This document shows positions 37,215 to 45,196 of a stretch of DNA of 64,000 bases, piece after piece. The first letter of the stretch is position 1. Each line of letters begins with the position of its first letter. The stretch spans positions 248,001 through 312,000 of the forward strand of contig NZ_SNYO01000001.1 of NCBI RefSeq assembly GCF_004363095.1, written 5' to 3'. The position numbers and the translations under genes were made by a program. This stretch comes from Actinomycetospora succinea. GTDB lineage: Bacteria > Actinomycetota > Actinomycetes > Mycobacteriales > Pseudonocardiaceae. Below the pieces are notes generated by a model. That model was not told the DNA's origin. It saw only the letters and a program-made list of their open reading frames with translations, and did no database searches.

Positions 37215-37786
37215 CCCGGGGCGAACGCCCGCCGGGCCACGGCGTGCAGGGCCGTGCGGCGACGCGCGTGGTCGCCGGCCGGGTCGTCCGGCGCGGCCGC
37301 GATCACCGTCGCCGCGGGGGACCAGGACATCGACAGCGCGATGACCATCGAGTAGACGTCGCGCGGGTCGAGCTCGGGGTCGATCAGCCCCTCGGCCTGC
37401 GCGGTGCGGACGGCGTCCAGCTTCGCGGCGACGTCCTTCGCGGCGGTGGTGAGCAGGTCGCCGGTCGGCACGCGCTCGAGGCGCGCCCACGCCGCGAGCA
37501 GGATCACCGACGGCTTCTCGAGGTAGGCGTCGTAGAGCCGGACCGCGTAGCCCGCGAGGTCGGTGGCGTCGAACGGGACGAGGTCGACGATCAGCGCCAG
37601 GTGCTCGGCGAACACCGCGTCGAACAGGCCGTCCTTCGACGAGAACCACGCGTAGATCTGGGCCTTGTTGGCCTCGGCGGCGTCGGCGATCCGGTCGACG
37701 CGCGCGCCGGCGATGCCGTACCGCGAGAACTCCGCGGTCGCGGCGTCGAGCAGCCGGCGGCGGGTCGCCGTTCCGTCACGGGGCAC
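37211..37786 (-). CDS. TetR family transcriptional regulator
   Basis: A 191-residue repressor. The N-terminal helix-turn-helix is clear: RRRLLDAATAEFSRYGIAGA, VDRIADAAEANKAQIYAWF, SSKDGLFDAVFAEH. The rest is an all-helical ligand domain (TetR_C type). GTG 37786 is preferred over TTG 37804 because TACTCT ends seven bases upstream and the TTG falls within an operator-like repeat. It is divergent from an alcohol dehydrogenase gene, and two GTAACC-containing repeats lie between them, so it probably represses itself and that gene. The inducer is unknown, perhaps an aldehyde or alcohol. Confidence 0.9.
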   Translation of the reverse strand: MPRDGTATRRRLLDAATAEFSRYGIAGARVDRIADAAEANKAQIYAWFSSKDGLFDAVFAEHLALIVDLVPFDATDLAGYAVRLYDAYLEKPSVILLAAWARLERVPTGDLLTTAAKDVAAKLDAVRTAQAEGLIDPELDPRDVYSMVIALSMSWSPAATVIAAAPDDPAGDHARRRTALHAVARRAFAPG

Positions 37787-37796
37787 GGCCGTGAGA

Positions 37797-37816
37797 GTAA
37801 CCAACTGGTCGGTTAC
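37797..37816. promoter_or_regulatory. Operator-like inverted repeat GTAACC-N8-GGTTAC
   Basis: Perfect 6-bp arms GTAACC and GGTTAC separated by AACTGGTC. The repeat covers the -10-like TACTCT of the TetR gene, fitting autorepression. Confidence 0.65.
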
Positions 37817-37831
37817 GTGCTACGGTCTCAA

Positions 37832-37845
37832 GTAACCAAACGGTT
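37832..37845. promoter_or_regulatory. Second operator-like half/dyad (GTAACCAAACGGTT)
   Basis: A second GTAACC copy followed after four bases by GGTT, 35 bases (centre to start) from the first repeat and 24 bases before the dehydrogenase start. Imperfect dyad; likely a second TetR site. Confidence 0.5.
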
Positions 37846-37868
37846 TGTTTGTCGAGGGAGGACCGCTC

Positions 37869-38909
37869 ATGCGTCAGGTCACCGGCTGGGCCGCCGACGC
37901 CCCGGGTGCCGCGCCGGCTCCGTGGGGCTTCGAGCGCCGCGACCCGCGCGGGGGCGACGTCGTCGTCCGCGTCACCCACTGCGGCGTCTGCGCCACCGAC
38001 CGGCACGCGCTCGCCGCGGGCGACCCCGCCGCGTTCCCGCTGGTCGCGGGCCACGAGATGACCGGGGTGGTGGAGGCCCTCGGCGCCGACGTGGACGACC
38101 TCGCCGTCGGCGACCGGGTCGCGGTCGGCAACATCATCGATTCGTGCCGCACCTGCCGGTCGTGCCGCGCCGGGCGCGAGAACGACTGCGAGGCGTTCCC
38201 GACCCTGACCTACGGCGGCGAGGACCGGGTCTCCGGCGGGATCACCCAGGGCGGGTTCTCCACCGAGATCGTCGTCGACCGCCACTTCGTGTACGCCCTG
38301 CCCGCGGGCCTCGACCCCGCAGGGGCGGCGCCGCTGCTCTGCGCGGGGATCACCACCTGGGCGCCGCTGCGGCGCTTCGGCGCGGGCCCGGGCACGACGG
38401 TGGGCGTCGTCGGGGTCGGCGGCCTCGGGCACCTGGCGATCAAGTTCGCCCACGCGCTCGGCGCCGAGACGGTCGCGCTGACCACCAGCGAGGCCAAGGC
38501 CGACGCCGCCAAGGCGCTGGGCGCCGACGACGTCGTCCTCACCCGCGACCCGGACGCGCTCGCCCGCCAGGCCCGCCGCTTCGGCCTCCTCCTCGACACC
38601 ACCGGCCACCCGCTCGACCTCGCCCCGTACCTGGGCGCCCTGGCGGTCGACGGCACCTACGTCCTCGCCGGCATCCCGCCGGAGGGCCTGCGGATCGACC
38701 CGATGAGCCTCGTCGTCGGCGAGAAGCGGATCGCCGGCACCGGCAGCGGCGGCGTCCCCGCCACCCGCGAGATGCTCGACGTCGCGGCGGAGCACGGCAT
38801 CGTCGCCGACGTCGAGGTCGTCGGGCCCGACCGGCTGCCCGAGGCGCTCGCCCGGCTCGGTCAGGGCGACGTCCGGTTCCGCTTCGTGGTGGAGATCGCC
38901 CGCAGGTAG
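37869..38909 (+). CDS. Zinc-dependent alcohol dehydrogenase
   Basis: Medium-chain dehydrogenase/reductase, 346 residues, closest by motif to the cinnamyl-alcohol dehydrogenase/YahK group that reduces aldehydes with NADPH. Catalytic zinc ligands Cys38 (HCGVCATD) and His62-Glu63 (AGHEMTGVV) are present, structural zinc ligands Cys93, Cys96, Cys99 and Cys107 also, and the cofactor loop GVVGVGGLGHLAIKFAHALG. ATG 37869 has GGGAGG seven bases upstream. Divergent from a TetR gene with operator-like repeats in between. Its end overlaps the convergent WYL pseudogene by 49 bases. Confidence 0.93.
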   Translation: MRQVTGWAADAPGAAPAPWGFERRDPRGGDVVVRVTHCGVCATDRHALAAGDPAAFPLVAGHEMTGVVEALGADVDDLAVGDRVAVGNIIDSCRTCRSCRAGRENDCEAFPTLTYGGEDRVSGGITQGGFSTEIVVDRHFVYALPAGLDPAGAAPLLCAGITTWAPLRRFGAGPGTTVGVVGVGGLGHLAIKFAHALGAETVALTTSEAKADAAKALGADDVVLTRDPDALARQARRFGLLLDTTGHPLDLAPYLGALAVDGTYVLAGIPPEGLRIDPMSLVVGEKRIAGTGSGGVPATREMLDVAAEHGIVADVEVVGPDRLPEALARLGQGDVRFRFVVEIARR

Positions 38910-39830
38910 CGCTCCCCGGTCACCCGCAGCTGCTCCACCAGCTCCGGCGGGCCCTCGACGCGGAAGTCGAGATCGAGCATCCCGACGTAGGCCGCCACGG
39001 TGGCGACGCTGTCGGCGCCCGTGACGAGCACGCAGCTGTGCGCGTCGCGGGGCTCGACCACGCCCACCGCGGGGTTGATCCGCGCCAGCACCTCGGACGC
39101 CGGCGCCGCCACAACGATCCGGGCGTGCACCGACCACCCCGCGGCGGCCACCTCGCGCAGCACCAGGTCGGTGAGGTCCTCGGGCGGCTCGACGGGCGTG
39201 AAGCGCGGCCCGCCCGGCGTCCGCAGCGCCAGCCCGTCGGCGCGCAGGACGGTCCAGGCGCCTCGGTCGGGCGAGCGCACCACCACGTACCAGCGCCGCT
39301 CCCAGCTCACGAGCCGGTAGGGCTCGAGGAGGCGGGCGGGGCCGTCGTCGCCGACCCGCAGCGCGACCCGGTCCCGGATCGCCTCCGCCACCGCCCGCAG
39401 CAGCGCGGGGTCGACCTCGGGGTCGGGGGCGTCGGACCCGGTGTTCCCGGGCCCCTGCGCCGTGGTCTCGACCAGCGCGGACACGGTGCGCCGCAGCCGC
39501 GACGGGAGGACCCGCTCGAGCTTGGCGAGGGCCCGGGCGCTGGTCTCCTGCACGCCGGCGAGCCCCGTTCCAGCGCGCAGCCCGAGGGCGATGGCGACGG
39601 CCTCGTCGTCGTCGAGCAGCAGCGGGGGGAGCGACGCCCCGACCCCGGTAGCGGCCCGCGCGCCCGGTCTCCGCGTCGACGGGGTAGCCGAGCTCGCGCA
39701 GGCGGGCGACGTCGTTGCGGATCGTCCGGGCGCTCACGCCCAGGCGCTCGGCGAGCTCCGGCCCCGGCCAGTCGGGCCGGGACTGCAGCAGCGAGAGGAG
39801 GGCCAGCATCCGGGCGGAGGTGTCGCGCAC
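38861..39830 (-). pseudogene. WYL-domain (YafY-type) regulator, single-base frameshift
   Basis: The reading frame is broken. The N-terminal part (from GTG 39830) encodes a DeoR-type helix-turn-helix: ARMLALLSLLQSRPDWPGPE, then LGVSARTIRNDVARLRELGY. At the + strand CCCC run 39643-39646 the frame shifts by one base; removing one base restores RYRVGASLPPLLLDDDEAVA and joins the C-terminal part, which holds the WYL core (LEPYRLVSWERRWYVVVRSP). Total length 970 bases is 3n+1. It could be a true pseudogene or an assembly error in a homopolymer. If intact it would be a regulator of about 323 residues divergent from the epoxide hydrolase gene. CAGTAT lies seven bases before its GTG. Confidence 0.8.
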
Positions 39831-39893
39831 GAGCTGAATACTGCCCGGAAACGAGGAACGAAACGTGCCTGGTTGCTTCCTATCGTTCTCCCC

Positions 39894-41021
39894 ATGAGCA
39901 GCACAGAGATCACCCCCTTCACCGTCGACGTCCCGCAGGCCGACCTCGACGACCTCGCCGACCGGCTCGCCCGCACCCGCCTGCCGCGCCCCGCCCCCGG
40001 CGACGACTGGGACTACGGCACCCCGAACCACTACCTCGCCGCCATGGTCGAGCAGTGGCGCACGACCTTCGACTGGCGCGCCCAGGAGAAGCGGATGAAC
40101 GCCGTGCCGAACTTCCTGACCGAGATCGACGGCCAGACGATCCACTTCGTGCACGTGCCGTCGGCCGAGGCGGACGCGACGCCGCTGCTCCTGCTGCACA
40201 CCTACCCGGGGTCGTTCGCCGAGTTCCTCGACGTGATCGGGCCCCTCACCGACCCCGTCGCCCACGGCGGCCGCGCGGAGGACGCGTTCTCGGTGGTCGT
40301 CCCGTCGATGCCGGGGTTCGGGTTCTCGACGCCGGTCGCCGACCGCGGCTGGACGATGGCGCGGGTCGCGCGCACCTACGACACCCTCATGCGCCGGCTC
40401 GGGTACGAGAGCTACGGCGCCCACGGCAGCGACGGCGGCGCGCTCGTCGCCCGCGAGCTCGGCCTGCTCGACCCGTCCGGGTTCCTCGGTCTGCACGTCC
40501 TGCAGCTGTTCAGCTTCCCGTCGGGCGACCCCTCGGAGTTCGAGCGCCTCGAGCCGTCGGACTATGCCGGCCTCGAGCACATGCAGTGGTTCCAGAAGGT
40601 CGGCGGCTACAACCAGATGAACGGCTCGCGCCCGCAGACCGTGGCCGTCGGCCTCGCCGACTCGCCGGTCGGGCAGCTCGCCTACAACGAGCTCTTCACC
40701 TCGTTCGGCAACGGCACCAGCCTCGTCACCGAGGAGCAGATCCTCACCCAGGTGTCGCTGTACTGGCTGACGAACACGGCCGCGACGGCCGTGCGCTACC
40801 ACTTCGAGGAGGCGCACTCCGGCGTCGAGCCGCGGGTGAGCGCCGCCCGCACCGGCGTCCAGGTGTTCGCCGACGACTTCCAGACGATCAAGGTGTTCGC
40901 CGAGCGCGACAACACGGACGTCGTCCACTGGAGCCGCCACGAGCGCGGCGGGCACTTCGCGGTCCTCGAGCTGCCGGAGGTCGTCGTCGCCGACCTCTGG
41001 ACGTTCTTCAGGACGAGCTGA
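39894..41021 (+). CDS. Epoxide hydrolase family protein
   Basis: A 375-residue alpha/beta hydrolase with the N-terminal EHN domain of microsomal-type epoxide hydrolases (FTVDVPQADLDDLADRLART, then DDWDYGTPNHYLAAMVEQWR). HTYPGSFAEFLDVIGPL is the oxyanion HGxP-type loop (HTYPGS), the nucleophile Asp180 lies in YGAHGSDGGALVAREL, and GGHFAVLELPEVV holds the catalytic histidine. Enzymes of this kind open epoxides to diols. ATG 39894 has no ribosome site, but TATCGT ends seven bases upstream, so the message may be leaderless. It is divergent from the broken WYL regulator that would have been its natural controller. Confidence 0.9.
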   Translation: MSSTEITPFTVDVPQADLDDLADRLARTRLPRPAPGDDWDYGTPNHYLAAMVEQWRTTFDWRAQEKRMNAVPNFLTEIDGQTIHFVHVPSAEADATPLLLLHTYPGSFAEFLDVIGPLTDPVAHGGRAEDAFSVVVPSMPGFGFSTPVADRGWTMARVARTYDTLMRRLGYESYGAHGSDGGALVARELGLLDPSGFLGLHVLQLFSFPSGDPSEFERLEPSDYAGLEHMQWFQKVGGYNQMNGSRPQTVAVGLADSPVGQLAYNELFTSFGNGTSLVTEEQILTQVSLYWLTNTAATAVRYHFEEAHSGVEPRVSAARTGVQVFADDFQTIKVFAERDNTDVVHWSRHERGGHFAVLELPEVVVADLWTFFRTS

Positions 41022-41496
41022 TCTCGGCCAGCGCACCGTTCGTCGCGGCGACGAGGTCGTCGGGGGCCAGCTCCATCTGCAGCCCCCGTCGGCCCGCCGA
41101 GCAGTAGACGGTCTCGTGCTCGGCCACCGAGAGGTCGATCACGACGTCGAGCGCCTGCCGCGTCCCGAGCGCGGAGATGCCGCCGACGACGTAGCCGGTG
41201 AGCCGCTGCGCGGCGGTGGCCTCGGCCATCACCGCCCGCTTGCCGCCCCGCGCGGCGGCGAGTGCCTTGAGGTCGAGCGTCCCCGACACCGGCACCATCG
41301 CGAGCACCGGCGCCCCGTCCACCTCCGCGACCAGCGTCTTCAGCACGCGCGCCGGGTCGAGCCCCAGCGCCTCGGCGGCCTCGGTGCCGTAGGCGGTCTT
41401 CCCCGGCGCCGTGTACGGATGTGTCGTGTACGGGATGCCGGCGTCGTCGAGCGCCACCAGGGCCGGGGTCGCCGCCGCCGCTGCTCGTCGCGCCAC
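41008..41496 (-). CDS. ybaK: Cys-tRNA(Pro) deacylase, YbaK/EbsC type
   Basis: Editing hydrolase that removes cysteine mischarged on tRNA(Pro), 162 residues. Family motifs: TPALVALDDAGIPYTTHPY, the catalytic lysine in LGLDPARVLKTLVAEVDG, VVGGISALGTRQALDVVID and LVAATNGALAEI at the end. The GTG at 41496 lacks a ribosome site; TACCCT ends eight bases upstream. It is divergent from sigR, with the SigR-type -35 starting 16 bases from its start codon, so the two promoters overlap. Its end overlaps the epoxide hydrolase by 14 bases. Confidence 0.92.
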   Translation of the reverse strand: MARRAAAAATPALVALDDAGIPYTTHPYTAPGKTAYGTEAAEALGLDPARVLKTLVAEVDGAPVLAMVPVSGTLDLKALAAARGGKRAVMAEATAAQRLTGYVVGGISALGTRQALDVVIDLSVAEHETVYCSAGRRGLQMELAPDDLVAATNGALAEISSS

Positions 41497-41511
41497 GAGG
41501 CCGGAGGGTAG

Positions 41512-41538
41512 GGGAATCCCGTACCCGGTCACCGCGTT
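41512..41538 (+). promoter_or_regulatory. SigR/SigH-type autoregulatory promoter
   Basis: GGGAAT (41512-41517), an 18-base spacer and GTT (41536-41538) match exactly the actinobacterial SigR consensus GGGAAT-N18-GTT. The expected start point (about 7-9 bases on) coincides with ATG 41548, giving a leaderless message for the extended SigR'. Confidence 0.85.
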
Positions 41539-41712
41539 GAGCCGGACATGCCAGCACTGATGACGATGGCGGAGGCCGACACGGTCGCCGCGACGCCGTT
41601 CCACGGCGTGACGTCGTCGGCGGGACCGGGTGTCCTGCGCCCGACGCGGGTAGTCTCCTCGGGATTCATCGACGTCCCGACCGCGCCCGTGGCGCGGCCC
41701 GAAGGGAGCCCC

Positions 41713-42390
41713 GTGGCCGACGCGGCGAGGGCTGTGACTCCTGACCAGTCCGCCGACGAGATCGAGACCGTCGACGTCGCGACCGAGACGCCGGAGGAGC
41801 GCGCGGCGCGCTTCGAGCGCGACGCGATGCCGATGGTCGACCAGCTCTACGGCGCGGCGCTGCGGATGACCCGCAACCCCGCCGATGCGGAGGACCTGGT
41901 CCAGGAGACGGTGCTCAAGGCGTACTCGTCGTTCGCCTCGTTCCGTCCCGGCACGAACCTCAAGGCGTGGCTGTACCGGATCCTCACCAACTCCTACATC
42001 AACACCTACCGCAAGCGGCAGCGCCAGCCCCAGCAGTCGCCCACGGAGGAGATCACCGACTGGCAGCTCGCCCAGGCCGGTGAGCACTCGAGCTCCGGGC
42101 TCCCGTCCGCGGAGGCCGAGGCGCTGGAGAACCTGCCCGACAACGACATCCGCGACGCGCTGCAGAACCTCCCGGACGACTTCCGGATGGCGGTCTACCT
42201 CGCGGACGTCGAGGGCTTCGCCTACAAGGAGATCGCGGAGATCATGGGCACCCCGATCGGCACCGTCATGTCGCGGCTGCACCGGGGCCGCCGTCAGCTG
42301 CGTGACGCCCTGACCGACACCGCCCGCGACCGCGGGTTCATCCGTGACGGTCAGGCTTCGGCGACCACCGGAGAGGGGGCCCGGCGATGA
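41713..42390 (+). CDS. sigR: Thiol-oxidative stress ECF sigma factor SigR (SigH)
   Basis: Group IV (ECF) sigma factor that controls thioredoxin, mycothiol and protein-quality genes. The 225-residue form has sigma2 ([60 protein letters not shown]) and sigma4 ([50 protein letters not shown]). GTG 41713 has GAAGGGAG upstream. The frame continues without a stop to ATG 41548, adding exactly 55 residues, and a perfect SigR promoter places transcript start near that ATG; this is the SigR' long isoform architecture known from Streptomyces coelicolor. ATGA at 42387 couples it to rsrA. Confidence 0.95.
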   Translation: MADAARAVTPDQSADEIETVDVATETPEERAARFERDAMPMVDQLYGAALRMTRNPADAEDLVQETVLKAYSSFASFRPGTNLKAWLYRILTNSYINTYRKRQRQPQQSPTEEITDWQLAQAGEHSSSGLPSAEAEALENLPDNDIRDALQNLPDDFRMAVYLADVEGFAYKEIAEIMGTPIGTVMSRLHRGRRQLRDALTDTARDRGFIRDGQASATTGEGARR

Positions 42391-42725
42391 GCTGCGGTGA
42401 TCACCACGAGACCGACTGCTCCGAGGTCCTCGCCGAGGTCTGGCTCCTCCTCGACCACGAGTGCGACGAGGCGCGCGACGCGCAGCTGCGCCGCCACCTC
42501 GACGAGTGCGGGCCCTGCCTGGCCCGCTACGGGCTCGAGGAGAAGGTCAAGACACTGCTGAGCCGCAGCTGCAGCGGCGAGCACGCGCCCGCCGGGCTGC
42601 ACCAGCGGCTGCGCGAGCAGATCCGCGCCACCGTGCTCGAGCAGGCCCAGGTATCCGTCGAGCGGAGCCCGGCCGGCACCGTCGTCGAGGTCAACCACAC
42701 CCGCGTGGAGTCCTGGAAGAGCTGA
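42387..42725 (+). CDS. rsrA: Redox-sensing zinc anti-sigma factor RsrA
   Basis: ZAS-family anti-sigma factor, 112 residues, that holds SigR under reducing conditions and releases it on disulfide formation. The HxxxCxxC motif is HLDECGPC (His37, Cys41, Cys44), and Cys3, Cys11 and Cys62 sit at the positions known from S. coelicolor RsrA, including redox-active Cys11. The start overlaps the sigR stop by four bases. A perfect terminator hairpin follows at 42738. The mycobacterial counterpart is RshA. Confidence 0.96.
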   Translation: MSCGDHHETDCSEVLAEVWLLLDHECDEARDAQLRRHLDECGPCLARYGLEEKVKTLLSRSCSGEHAPAGLHQRLREQIRATVLEQAQVSVERSPAGTVVEVNHTRVESWKS

Positions 42726-42737
42726 GCACCACGACGA

Positions 42738-42771
42738 AGGGCCCGTCCGCGATCACTCGCGGACGGGCCCT
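42738..42771. terminator. Terminator hairpin after rsrA
   Basis: Perfect 15-bp stem AGGGCCCGTCCGCGA / TCGCGGACGGGCCCT with loop TCAC. It separates rsrA from the convergent bL37 gene and can act on both. Confidence 0.85.
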
Positions 42772-42787
42772 GTCGTGTCCTGCACGG

Positions 42788-42862
42788 CTAGGCGTGGGGA
42801 CGCTTGCCGTGATTCGAGCTCTTCTTCTTGCGGTCCCGCTTCTGGCGCGCGCGCTTCGACAT
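42788..42862 (-). CDS. Small ribosomal-associated protein bL37 (AURKAIP1/COX24 type)
   Basis: A 24-residue, very basic protein reading MSKRARQKRDRKKKSSNHGK then RPHA. It matches the short actinobacterial AURKAIP1/COX24-domain protein found in mycobacterial 50S structures and named bL37. It is too short for routine gene calling, but the sequence is characteristic. It lies on the minus strand between the rsrA terminator and pdtaS. No clear ribosome site is seen; the message may be leaderless. Confidence 0.87.
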   Translation of the reverse strand: MSKRARQKRDRKKKSSNHGKRPHA

Positions 42863-42909
42863 GCGTCCATCGTCCCATGTCGCGGGCGCCCGACCCGCGC
42901 GGTGGTTGG

Positions 42910-44424
42910 ATGATCGCCGTGGGGAACCGCGGCCGGCCGGTGTCGACGCTGTCGAACCTGCTGGCCGCGCACACCGCGCTGTCCGGCGCGGCGGCGGCGC
43001 ACCTCCAGCGCGTGGTCGCCGAGTGGCAGCTGCTCGCGGACCTGTCGTTCGCCGACTTCCTGCTGTGGGTGCGCACGACGGACGGCGACCTCCTCTGCGT
43101 CGCCCAGAGCCGCCCGACGACGACGGCGACCGCTCATCCCGAGGACATGGTCGGCGTGCGGGCCTCGTCGAGCCAGCACCCGCAGCTCGACCGGGCCTTC
43201 GCGGACACCACGATGCGCCGCGAGGACCAGCCGCGCTGGCACCGGGGCCGTTCGGTGCGCCGCGAGGTGGTGCCGGTGCGCGAGCTCGGCGGGGGCGAGG
43301 TCGTCGCCGTCCTGGGCCGCGACACCAACCTCGCCGCCCCGCGCGTGCCGAGCACCCTCGAGATCTCCTACACGGCCGTCGCGGCGGACCTGTGCCAGAT
43401 GGTCGCCGACGGCACCTTCCCGACCGCCGAGGGGCGCGACGAGGGCCGTTCGTCGCCCCGGGTGGGCGACGGACTGGTGCGGATCAGCACGTCGGGCCGT
43501 GTGCTCTACGCGAGCCCGAACGCCGCGTCGGCGTTCCACCGCCTCGGCTGGAGCGAGGAACTGGTCGGGGTCGACCTCGCGACGGTGGTGCGCGAGGTCG
43601 CCGACGACGCGTTCGAGGGCGGCGACGCGGCCGAGCACGTGCGCGGCGCGCTGACCGGCACCCCCTCGCAGCGCGCCGAGCTCGAGGGCCACGGCGCCAC
43701 GGCGGTGCTCCGCGCGCTGCCGCTGCACCCGCGGGGGGTGCCGAGCGGGGCGTTGGTGCTGGTCCGCGACGTGACCGACGTCCGCCGCCGCGACCGCGCC
43801 CTGCTGAGCAAGGACGCGACGATCCGCGAGATCCACCACCGCGTGAAGAACAACCTCCAGACCGTCGCGGCCCTCCTGCGCCTGCAGGCCCGCCGCACAC
43901 CGCACTCGGAGGCCCAGGAGGCGCTCACCGAGTCGGTGCGCCGCGTCGCGTCGATCGCGCTGGTGCACGAGGCGCTGGCCGCGTCGGTGGACGAGAAGGT
44001 CGACATCGACGAGGTGCTCGACCGCGTGCTGCCGATGATGAACGACCTCACCCGCCCCGGCGCCCGGATCGCGATGCGCCGCGAGGGCGAGGTGGGCGTG
44101 CTGCCGGCGGTCATGGCGACGCCGCTGGTCATGGTGCTCACCGAGCTCGTCGCCAACGCCCTCGAGCACGGGTTCGCCGAGCGGGCCCCGGGCACCGTGG
44201 TCATCGCGGCGTCGCGCACGGCCGCCGAGCTCGAGGTGGCGGTCCGCGACGACGGCCGCGGGCTGCCCGAGGGCTTCTCGCTGGAGCAGGCCACGGGCCT
44301 CGGCCTGCAGATCGTGCGCACGCTCGTCGACTCCGAGCTCGCCGGCACCCTGCGGATCCTCCCGGGCGAGGAGGCGGGCACGCGCGCGGTCCTCACGGTG
44401 CCGCTGCAGCACCGCGGCCGCTGA
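42910..44424 (+). CDS. pdtaS: Sensor histidine kinase PdtaS
   Basis: Soluble sensor kinase of the PdtaS/PdtaR antitermination system, 504 residues. No membrane segment is present. An N-terminal GAF domain (LSNLLAAHTALSGAAAAHLQ...) and a PAS domain (DGLVRISTSGRVLYASPNAA) precede a HisKA_2-type dimerisation region with the phospho-acceptor His309 in EIHHRVKNNLQTVAALLRLQ, and an ATPase domain (ELVANALEHGF, DDGRGLPEGF, GLGLQIVRTLVDSEL). Mycobacterial PdtaS (about 501 residues) lies in the same order beside whiB1 and signals to an ANTAR RNA-binding regulator encoded elsewhere; no PdtaR is in this window. ATG 42910 is chosen. Confidence 0.92.
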   Translation: MIAVGNRGRPVSTLSNLLAAHTALSGAAAAHLQRVVAEWQLLADLSFADFLLWVRTTDGDLLCVAQSRPTTTATAHPEDMVGVRASSSQHPQLDRAFADTTMRREDQPRWHRGRSVRREVVPVRELGGGEVVAVLGRDTNLAAPRVPSTLEISYTAVAADLCQMVADGTFPTAEGRDEGRSSPRVGDGLVRISTSGRVLYASPNAASAFHRLGWSEELVGVDLATVVREVADDAFEGGDAAEHVRGALTGTPSQRAELEGHGATAVLRALPLHPRGVPSGALVLVRDVTDVRRRDRALLSKDATIREIHHRVKNNLQTVAALLRLQARRTPHSEAQEALTESVRRVASIALVHEALAASVDEKVDIDEVLDRVLPMMNDLTRPGARIAMRREGEVGVLPAVMATPLVMVLTELVANALEHGFAERAPGTVVIAASRTAAELEVAVRDDGRGLPEGFSLEQATGLGLQIVRTLVDSELAGTLRILPGEEAGTRAVLTVPLQHRGR

Positions 44425-44437
44425 GGCACACACACGA

Positions 44438-44475
44438 AGGCCCCGGCGCCGTCTTCGGGGGACGGCCCGGGGCCT
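44438..44475. terminator. Terminator hairpin between pdtaS and whiB1
   Basis: AGGCCCCGG-C-GCCGTC pairs with GACGGC-CCGGGGCCT: 15 pairs with one bulged C and a seven-base loop, 13 bases after pdtaS. It lies 136 bases past the whiB1 stop on the other strand. Confidence 0.75.
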
Positions 44476-44611
44476 GCGTGACGATCGGTCGGACGCGTGG
44501 GGAGCGAGCGTCCGACCCGATCCCGGCGCGGTGGGGGAGCGTTCTCGAGAGTGCGCCGGGGGTCGGTGGTCCAGGGCGAGGACGCCGGGGAGTGGACGTC
44601 CTCGGTCCGGA

Positions 44612-44866
44612 TCAGAAACCGGTGTGCACCTCGGGCCGCACGCCGTGGCGCTTGAGGGCGCGGCGCTCGTCCTCGCTCGCACCGCCCCAGACGCCGGCGT
44701 CCTGACCCGACTCGAGCGCCCACTTCAGGCACTCGGTCATCGCCGGGCAACGCCGGCAGACGCTCTTGGCGCGGGCGATCTGCGAGAGCGCGGGGCCACT
44801 CGTGCCGACGGGGAAGAACAGTTCCGGGTCCTCGTCGCGGCAAGCAGCGTCGTTCCGCCAGTCCAT
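44612..44866 (-). CDS. whiB1: WhiB1 iron-sulfur transcriptional regulator
   Basis: An 84-residue Wbl protein that binds a nitric-oxide-sensitive [4Fe-4S] cluster and the sigma factor domain 4. Cluster ligands Cys9, Cys37, Cys40 and Cys46 are present (AACRDEDPELFFPVG, VCRRCPAMTECL), followed by the invariant turn GVWGGASEDERRALKR. WhiB1 identity rests on the MDWRNDAACRDEDPELFFPV beginning and the position beside pdtaS. ATG 44866 has GAGGA upstream. The leader has a 7-bp hairpin at 44886 and the upstream spacer (478 bases) holds two palindromes, so regulation is probably complex, as in M. tuberculosis. Confidence 0.96.
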   Translation of the reverse strand: MDWRNDAACRDEDPELFFPVGTSGPALSQIARAKSVCRRCPAMTECLKWALESGQDAGVWGGASEDERRALKRHGVRPEVHTGF

Positions 44867-44885
44867 CGTTCTGAGCTCCTCGGTG

Positions 44886-44907
44886 GGTGCGCCTCGGGGA
44901 GCGCACC
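44886..44907 (-). promoter_or_regulatory. Leader hairpin just upstream of whiB1
   Basis: GGTGCGC / GCGCACC with an eight-base loop lies 20-41 bases before the whiB1 ATG and ends near the ribosome site. It may modulate translation. Evidence is the perfect pairing only. Confidence 0.4.
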
Positions 44908-45108
44908 GGTCGTGGTCGTTGTGTTCTCGACCTCGTCACGACGCGGTGTGGCGCCGTGACCAGCCAACGGAGATCAGGGACACTCACTGTCGCCCGATCT
45001 CCCGCCCGACGCTCGCTTTTCCGAACGACGGACCCGACCGGTCCGGAGCACCCGGCCCCGGAGGGCCGTGCGTCCTTCCCGGCATTCGCGGGGGATGCGA
45101 TTCAATCT

Positions 45109-45196
45109 GCAGGACGTGACCTGCGAGATCGAGTGCCAAGCGGTTCGGCGGGCGAACTCGGTCGGTGAGTGGAATTGCGCAGACGGTCATGACCGT
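45109..45196. promoter_or_regulatory. Two dyads in the long whiB1-dagK spacer
   Basis: The 478-base stretch 44867-45344 has no convincing gene. It contains GCAGG-N6-CCTGC (45109-45124) and the perfect 14-bp palindrome ACGGTCATGACCGT (45183-45196), both upstream of whiB1. They are candidate regulator sites. The region looks less GC-rich than its surroundings. Confidence 0.4.

Noticed and set aside
39856-39888. GAACGA...TCGTTC repeat ahead of the epoxide hydrolase
   Set aside because: Six-base arms 21 bases apart are weak in this sequence background; not enough for an operator call.
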